Shown: positions 60,190 to 64,000 of the stretch, piece after piece
Numbering within the stretch: position 1 is the stretch's first letter
Layout: each line of letters begins with the position of its first letter
From: Blattamonas nauphoetae
Lineage: Eukaryota > Preaxostyla > Oxymonadida
Assembly (NCBI GenBank): GCA_033064195.1
Contig: JARBJD010000011.1
Location: 496,001 to 560,000, forward strand
Length of the DNA: 64,000 bases
Direction of reading: 5' to 3'
Translations under genes and position numbers: made by a program
The notes under the pieces: generated by a model
The model's database searches: none
What the model was told of the DNA's origin: nothing
The model's input: the letters and a program-made list of their open reading frames with translations, nothing else

Positions 60190-63100
60190 TTACGTCTTCG
60201 GCTGAAAAAGTCCCGATTGGGCATGAAACTGTGAATAATTCCTGTCCCTGCTCGATGGAGGCCTTGACGGAGGCGGCATAGTCGAATTTTCATGTTGAGA
60301 AGGCGGCTTAGTGAGCTGTCGAGAAAGTTGAACCGAGTCCCTCGTCTGCCCAGCTTGGTTGTTAATTTGCGGACGAGATCTCGGAAGGTGAGAATTGGGT
60401 GGACGTGAACGAGTGAGTGGAGAATACGAATCATGCAAAGGAGAGAACGACTCCACAGCAGCATATTCAGGCGACTGCTCCATCCGCTGGTACGACGGCT
60501 GTGTGGACGGCGGGCCCATAATCCCTCGCTCGTCGTGGAATGAGGGGGAGGTGTACGAGGGAGGGGTGATGATCATGCTTGTGGGGGAGGAGTGCGGGGA
60601 TGGGCGGCCTTTGGAGAGTGAGGGTTGGTCCGAATGGAGGGTGTCGAAGGAGGTTTGGATGGCGAGTGAGAAATGCTCGGCTGCTGTCTCTTTTTGCGAT
60701 GATTTTGGGGCTGTGAGATGGTCGTGTTGAACAGGAAGTTGTGGCTGAGGGCCTTTATGTGCTTGTTGGGCACGAATGGAGGGTGTACGGGAGTGCAGTG
60801 GTTGAGGTGAAGTGTGGCTTTCATTTGTCTGTTCAACATTCGTCTGTGTAGTCATCTGCGGACGAGAATTCTGTGTCTGCATTTGTTGTATTTGTTGGCG
60901 ATTGACAGATCGTTGAGTTGACTGTGATAATTGTACAGGCTGGGAAGGGGGATTGGGAATGGCATTTCCACTTCTTGTGTGTATTTCACGAAACGACGAA
61001 GCTTGAGTGAACTGCTGCCGTGGGACTTGATACCCAAACTGAGGCGACGGAGCCAGATGTGACGCTGGCGACACGCTGAAGTGAGAAATCTTCGAAAAGG
61101 ATTGTTTGAGAGGAGAGAAGGCAGCCATGCTCTGAGGATAGTCAGGGGTCGGGTGATCAATTTGAGAGTTGAACAGATAACTCGAATATTGGTCTTGGAA
61201 TGGCTGTGTGCCGCTCGGTGATGGTTCTTGTCGGAGATAGAGCTGTTGTGGCGGTGGTTGGATGAATTGTTGGGATTGTTGGTGCAGTTGCGGTTGTGTT
61301 TGCTGATGGAACTGCGTGCCGAGATAGTTCTGGTTGGCATACAGGGCTGGATTCTGATCCTGTGTGAAGTGTTGTTGCGCAGAGGAATACAACGTTGGTT
61401 GGGGAGACTGCTGAGCGGAAGAATACAACGTTGGCTGGAGAGATTGCTGAGCAGAGGAATACAAAGCCTGTTGGGGAACTTGTGGGTAGTGTACAATTTG
61501 TGGTTGGCCAGCGTTCAGAGTGGAATAATCAAACCGCTGCGGTTGGACGAGAATTTGTTGAGGAATTCGAACAGCGTCTGGAATGGCGAGGTCTGGGAAT
61601 GGAATTTGAGGAGCACGAATCATTTGGCTCTGCATCTGATGGTGTTTGATGTTTGGAGGAGGTGGAGGAGGAGGGAGAGGGACTGAAGAGTGGATGAGAG
61701 CGGGCGACGAGTGTGATGGAGGTGATTGAGAGGATGCTGTGATTCGGATGTTTGGTTTCTGCTCCACATTCAGTGTGACGTTCGCGTCGGGTGGAGGATG
61801 GGGTTCTGGTTGACTGTTGATCTCTGGTTGGGAATCGATTTGAACTGCGACAATCTCATCGCTTCCAATCGATGAGCGCTGTTCTTCAGAAGGACTTGAT
61901 TGGGATGACTGTGAATTTGATGTTTTGTTGCTTCGTGGACTAAATCTCACTGGGCTTGCTCTGTTCGGTGTGATCTGTTTCTGAGGGGCTGGCGGTGAAA
62001 TGTAGGTTGAAATCACATCAGCGACTGGCACCTGAATGTCTTGTTCTGGTTGTATTTCCAGCTCCATCAATGGCTGTGTGAAGCTCTCAGTCATGCTCAC
62101 ATCCATCTCAGATGGCTGAGGTGGCTGGGGTGGCTGTGGTGGAACACGGCGAGGCGTCATCCGCATCGGGCTGAAAGGAGCAGGGGAGAAGAACGACGAC
62201 GACATATTCTGTCGAGCGAATGCTGTGTTGAGTGGAGAGAAGCCTTGACTCTGTTGAGGATACGCAGGAGATGGTGTTGCTTGGAACGGACTTTGAGCGA
62301 AGAGGCTGAATGGCATGGTCAGAGAACGTGATCGTGAGGGTGGGATGCTGCCAACGAGCGAGTCCAACGTTGAGAGAGGAATTTCGGGAATTGTATTCTT
62401 GTCAGCTGTGTCTTGGTGTTCTTTTGGGATCGGGACAATGTTCTCGGCTGAGATCTTTCCTCTGAACGAGATGGATTTCTTCCTTGAAGGGTATGATTGA
62501 GGGAAGAGGGCGATGGCTTGGTCAGTCGTCAAATGGTGATCGAAGATGAATGGGAACGAGCCATGGATGGAAAGTGTGAGGGTGGGATCAAATAATTCCT
62601 CGGTTGACGGCTCAGCGGGAACAGACATCCATGTCTGTCTGAAATGATCGGTGAAGAGATACGAAATGGACGAAATCACATTTGGAATGAGGTTGATGAT
62701 CGACGGAGGGAGAATCACATGCGAGATATCGTCGTTCTGCGAGTTTGCGAGTGCTGCGACTTGTGAAAGGCATTCCAAACAGGCAGTCACTGTGAAGGAG
62801 ATCTGCTTGGAGTCGGGATGAGCTGCGGCGACTTGGAGGAGAATGAGGAAGAGAAGAAGGGAGTGGCAGAGTTGGTCGAATGAGATGAAGTCAGGTTGTC
62901 TGATTTTGGGGAAGACATGCGATCCTGGAAATGCGATGCTGCTGCTGATGGACATGTGATCAAACAAAAACCAACAGTAGTTCTTCAAAATCTGGTCGAT
63001 CAGGAGAAGATCCATAGGTTGGAAATACGGATTGATGAAGTGTGTCTGGTGAAGAACTCGGACAGCGCTGAGTGTGAACGAATTGCAGAACGACAGAGAC

Positions 63101-64000
63101 GTCGCGAACTCTCCGCAGAAGAACGTAAACAGCGCCATGCATGCGTTGTGGTGGAGAAGAACCCTCTCAGACACATCCAAAACAGGCGGAGAAGTGACCT
63201 GTGGCGGAAGAAGCGATGGAGGGAATGAATATCGCCACATTTGCGGCTGGTTGACAGCATTCAGGTGTTCGACGATGTGGAAGACTTCCTCAGCGAACGT
63301 GCTCTCGTCCCCCTTCCAATGGTACGGTGGAATTTCGAAAGGCGATGTGGGATGGCCTGGCGGAGCGTCTTCCGTCAGAAGGGACGACATGAGTCGCTCG
63401 GGGCTGGGCATGTCACATTTCCATTCAGGGGCGATGGCGAGGTTTCGTGAGATGGGGAGCTGGTCGTGGGTGAGGAGATGGCGGAGAGGGTAGCGAGATG
63501 AGTCTGTTTCGTTCATTGCTGAATCGTTGACTTGCTGGAAGAGAGGTACAAGGCGAGCGACAGACGGAATGTTGTTGAAGGAGTTGTTCTGTGTGTCTGT
63601 GGGCCTGTTCCGCATGGTAATCTGCTTGATTCCGTTCTCGAACTCATTCACCGCGTTCGAAGTGAGGAAATACAGAGTCCACGGCTCAACAATCACTTCG
63701 GGGACAGGATTGAGTGAAAGAGAGTTCGCTGGGAAGACAGTCCATTGGTTGAAGAATCTGAGGAGGTACTGGCGCGGTTCGTCACTCTCGTCGCTGATTG
63801 TGAATGAGCTGATTTGGTGGTGAGGCTTGATTCCGGTTTGAATGAGGAGCCGTTGCATGAGGAAGAGGATTCTGAAGAGTACTGCTTGCTGCGATGAGGC
63901 GAAGCGATGTGACTGCATGGAAGCCACAGCGTCGACGATGGAAGAGTGTGTGTTCAGAATGTTGAGAGGACCAAACGCCTTGAGAAGAGTGATGGTGAAT
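60190..64000 (-). CDS. Very large Pro/Gln/Ser-rich protein, 5' end outside window
   Basis: One uninterrupted frame from the window end at 64000 to TAA at 60190, at least 1,269 codons. The N-terminal 500 residues are ordered and helical (TLLKAFGPLNILNTHSSIVD, QQAVLFRILFLMQRLLIQTG, QILKNYCWFLFDHMS, LCHSLLLFLILLQVAAAH), like a solenoid of an intracellular scaffold. From about residue 530 the composition turns to Pro, Gln and Ser with poly-Pro (PLPPPPPPPN) and Gln runs, and it contains the 36-nt repeat noted separately. Such prion-like tails are frequent in transcription coregulators and RNA-granule proteins, but no domain names a family here. No intron is visible in 3.8 kb, in contrast to most neighbours. 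Confidence 0.7.
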   Translation of the reverse strand, partial: FTITLLKAFGPLNILNTHSSIVDAVASMQSHRFASSQQAVLFRILFLMQRLLIQTGIKPHHQISSFTISDESDEPRQYLLRFFNQWTVFPANSLSLNPVPEVIVEPWTLYFLTSNAVNEFENGIKQITMRNRPTDTQNNSFNNIPSVARLVPLFQQVNDSAMNETDSSRYPLRHLLTHDQLPISRNLAIAPEWKCDMPSPERLMSSLLTEDAPPGHPTSPFEIPPYHWKGDESTFAEEVFHIVEHLNAVNQPQMWRYSFPPSLLPPQVTSPPVLDVSERVLLHHNACMALFTFFCGEFATSLSFCNSFTLSAVRVLHQTHFINPYFQPMDLLLIDQILKNYCWFLFDHMSISSSIAFPGSHVFPKIRQPDFISFDQLCHSLLLFLILLQVAAAHPDSKQISFTVTACLECLSQVAALANSQNDDISHVILPPSIINLIPNVISSISYLFTDHFRQTWMSVPAEPSTEELFDPTLTLSIHGSFPFIFDHHLTTDQAIALFPQSYPSRKKSISFRGKISAENIVPIPKEHQDTADKNTIPEIPLSTLDSLVGSIPPSRSRSLTMPFSLFAQSPFQATPSPAYPQQSQGFSPLNTAFARQNMSSSFFSPAPFSPMRMTPRRVPPQPPQPPQPSEMDVSMTESFTQPLMELEIQPEQDIQVPVADVISTYISPPAPQKQITPNRASPVRFSPRSNKTSNSQSSQSSPSEEQRSSIGSDEIVAVQIDSQPEINSQPEPHPPPDANVTLNVEQKPNIRITASSQSPPSHSSPALIHSSVPLPPPPPPPNIKHHQMQSQMIRAPQIPFPDLAIPDAVRIPQQILVQPQRFDYSTLNAGQPQIVHYPQVPQQALYSSAQQSLQPTLYSSAQQSPQPTLYSSAQQHFTQDQNPALYANQNYLGTQFHQQTQPQLHQQSQQFIQPPPQQLYLRQEPSPSGTQPFQDQYSSYLFNSQIDHPTPDYPQSMAAFSPLKQSFSKISHFSVSPASHLAPSPQFGYQVPRQQFTQASSFREIHTRSGNAIPNPPSQPVQLSQSTQRSVNRQQIQQMQTQNSRPQMTTQTNVEQTNESHTSPQPLHSRTPSIRAQQAHKGPQPQLPVQHDHLTAPKSSQKETAAEHFSLAIQTSFDTLHSDQPSLSKGRPSPHSSPTSMIITPPSYTSPSFHDERGIMGPPSTQPSYQRMEQSPEYAAVESFSPLHDSYSPLTRSRPPNSHLPRSRPQINNQAGQTRDSVQLSRQLTKPPSQHENSTMPPPSRPPSSRDRNYSQFHAQSGLFQPKT
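61378..61485 (-). repeat. Three tandem 36-bp units in coding sequence
   Basis: A 36-bp unit is repeated three times, with GAATAC at 61385, 61421 and 61457, and keeps frame. Each unit encodes about twelve residues of the form LYSSAQQSPQPT. The third copy diverges at its end. Units differ at a few bases, so the array is not perfectly homogenised. It lies in the Gln-rich tail of the large minus-strand protein and is likely to be length-variable. Confidence 0.75.

Noticed and set aside
1-64000. Stop-codon reassignment, as known in some oxymonads
   Set aside because: TAA, TAG and TGA each end conserved proteins at the expected place (eL18, VAMP7, GCP3), and none occurs inside a conserved exon.
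1-64000. tRNA, rRNA, CRISPR or retroelement features
   Set aside because: No cloverleaf-type B-box context, rRNA core, spaced repeat array or reverse-transcriptase/capsid-like frame was seen by eye. A covariance-model scan was not possible.

Overview
The window is nuclear DNA from a unicellular eukaryote with a compact, intron-rich genome. Genes lie on both strands and are often under 300 bp apart. Almost all are interrupted by very short GT-AG introns, mostly 29-60 nt. TAA, TAG and TGA all act as stops, so the code looks standard. No organelle genes, bacterial operons, CRISPR arrays, tRNA or rRNA genes, or recognisable retroelements were seen. Tiny introns combined with very long Ser/Pro/Gln-rich tails on conserved domains would suit a metamonad protist such as the Preaxostyla (oxymonads and Trimastix relatives). 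That placement is inference only.

Layout. 0-2 kb: 3' part of gamma-tubulin complex GCP3 (+). 2-3.5 kb: uncharacterised protein (+). 3.6-4.05 kb: a 58-bp inverted repeat with a 293-bp spacer. 4.1-5.1 kb: TAF8 (+). 5.3-8.5 kb: a KCTD/BTB-SPRY-like protein (-) and a low-complexity protein (-). 8.8-14.4 kb: DHHC palmitoyltransferase (+) and a dual-specificity phosphatase with a tail of about 1,050 aa (+). 14.6-16.8 kb: YEATS protein (-) and a multi-pass membrane protein (-). 17.2-19.4 kb: putative type I membrane protein (+) and a putative axonemal microtubule protein (+). 19.5-25.2 kb: BTAF1/Mot1 (-). 25.4-32.6 kb: protein of about 2,250 aa with a degenerate kinase-like start (-). 32.8-35.7 kb: SYF1/XAB2 (+). 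35.9-37.3 kb: VAMP7-like longin R-SNARE (-) and an unresolved small gene (-). 37.5-38.8 kb: eIF4A-III (+). 38.9-39.8 kb: bromodomain-NET protein (-). 39.7-41.8 kb: CCDC93 (+). 41.9-43.3 kb: coiled-coil protein (+). 43.6-47.1 kb: inositol-polyphosphate 5-phosphatase (-). 47.1-52.5 kb: RalGAP-alpha-like protein (+). 52.6-56.3 kb: exportin-7 (-). 56.5-58.5 kb: membrane/secreted papain-fold enzyme (-). 59.1-59.8 kb: ribosomal protein eL18 (+). 60.2-64 kb: very large low-complexity protein (-), cut by the window end.

Gene models were built by hand, choosing GT-AG introns that keep family alignment and reading phase. For most genes the spliced length is an exact multiple of three. By function the genes are mainly core eukaryotic machinery: transcription initiation and chromatin (TAF8, BTAF1, YEATS, bromodomain-NET), splicing and the exon junction (SYF1, eIF4A-III), membrane traffic and lipid signalling (VAMP7, CCDC93, 5-phosphatase, RalGAP, DHHC), transport (exportin-7) and cytoskeleton (GCP3, axonemal candidate). 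The most notable observations are a probable 30-bp head-to-head overlap of the bromodomain and CCDC93 coding regions, a RapGAP-type domain that seems to lack its catalytic Asn, a pseudokinase-like giant protein, and introns whose length is a multiple of three and that contain no stop codon.
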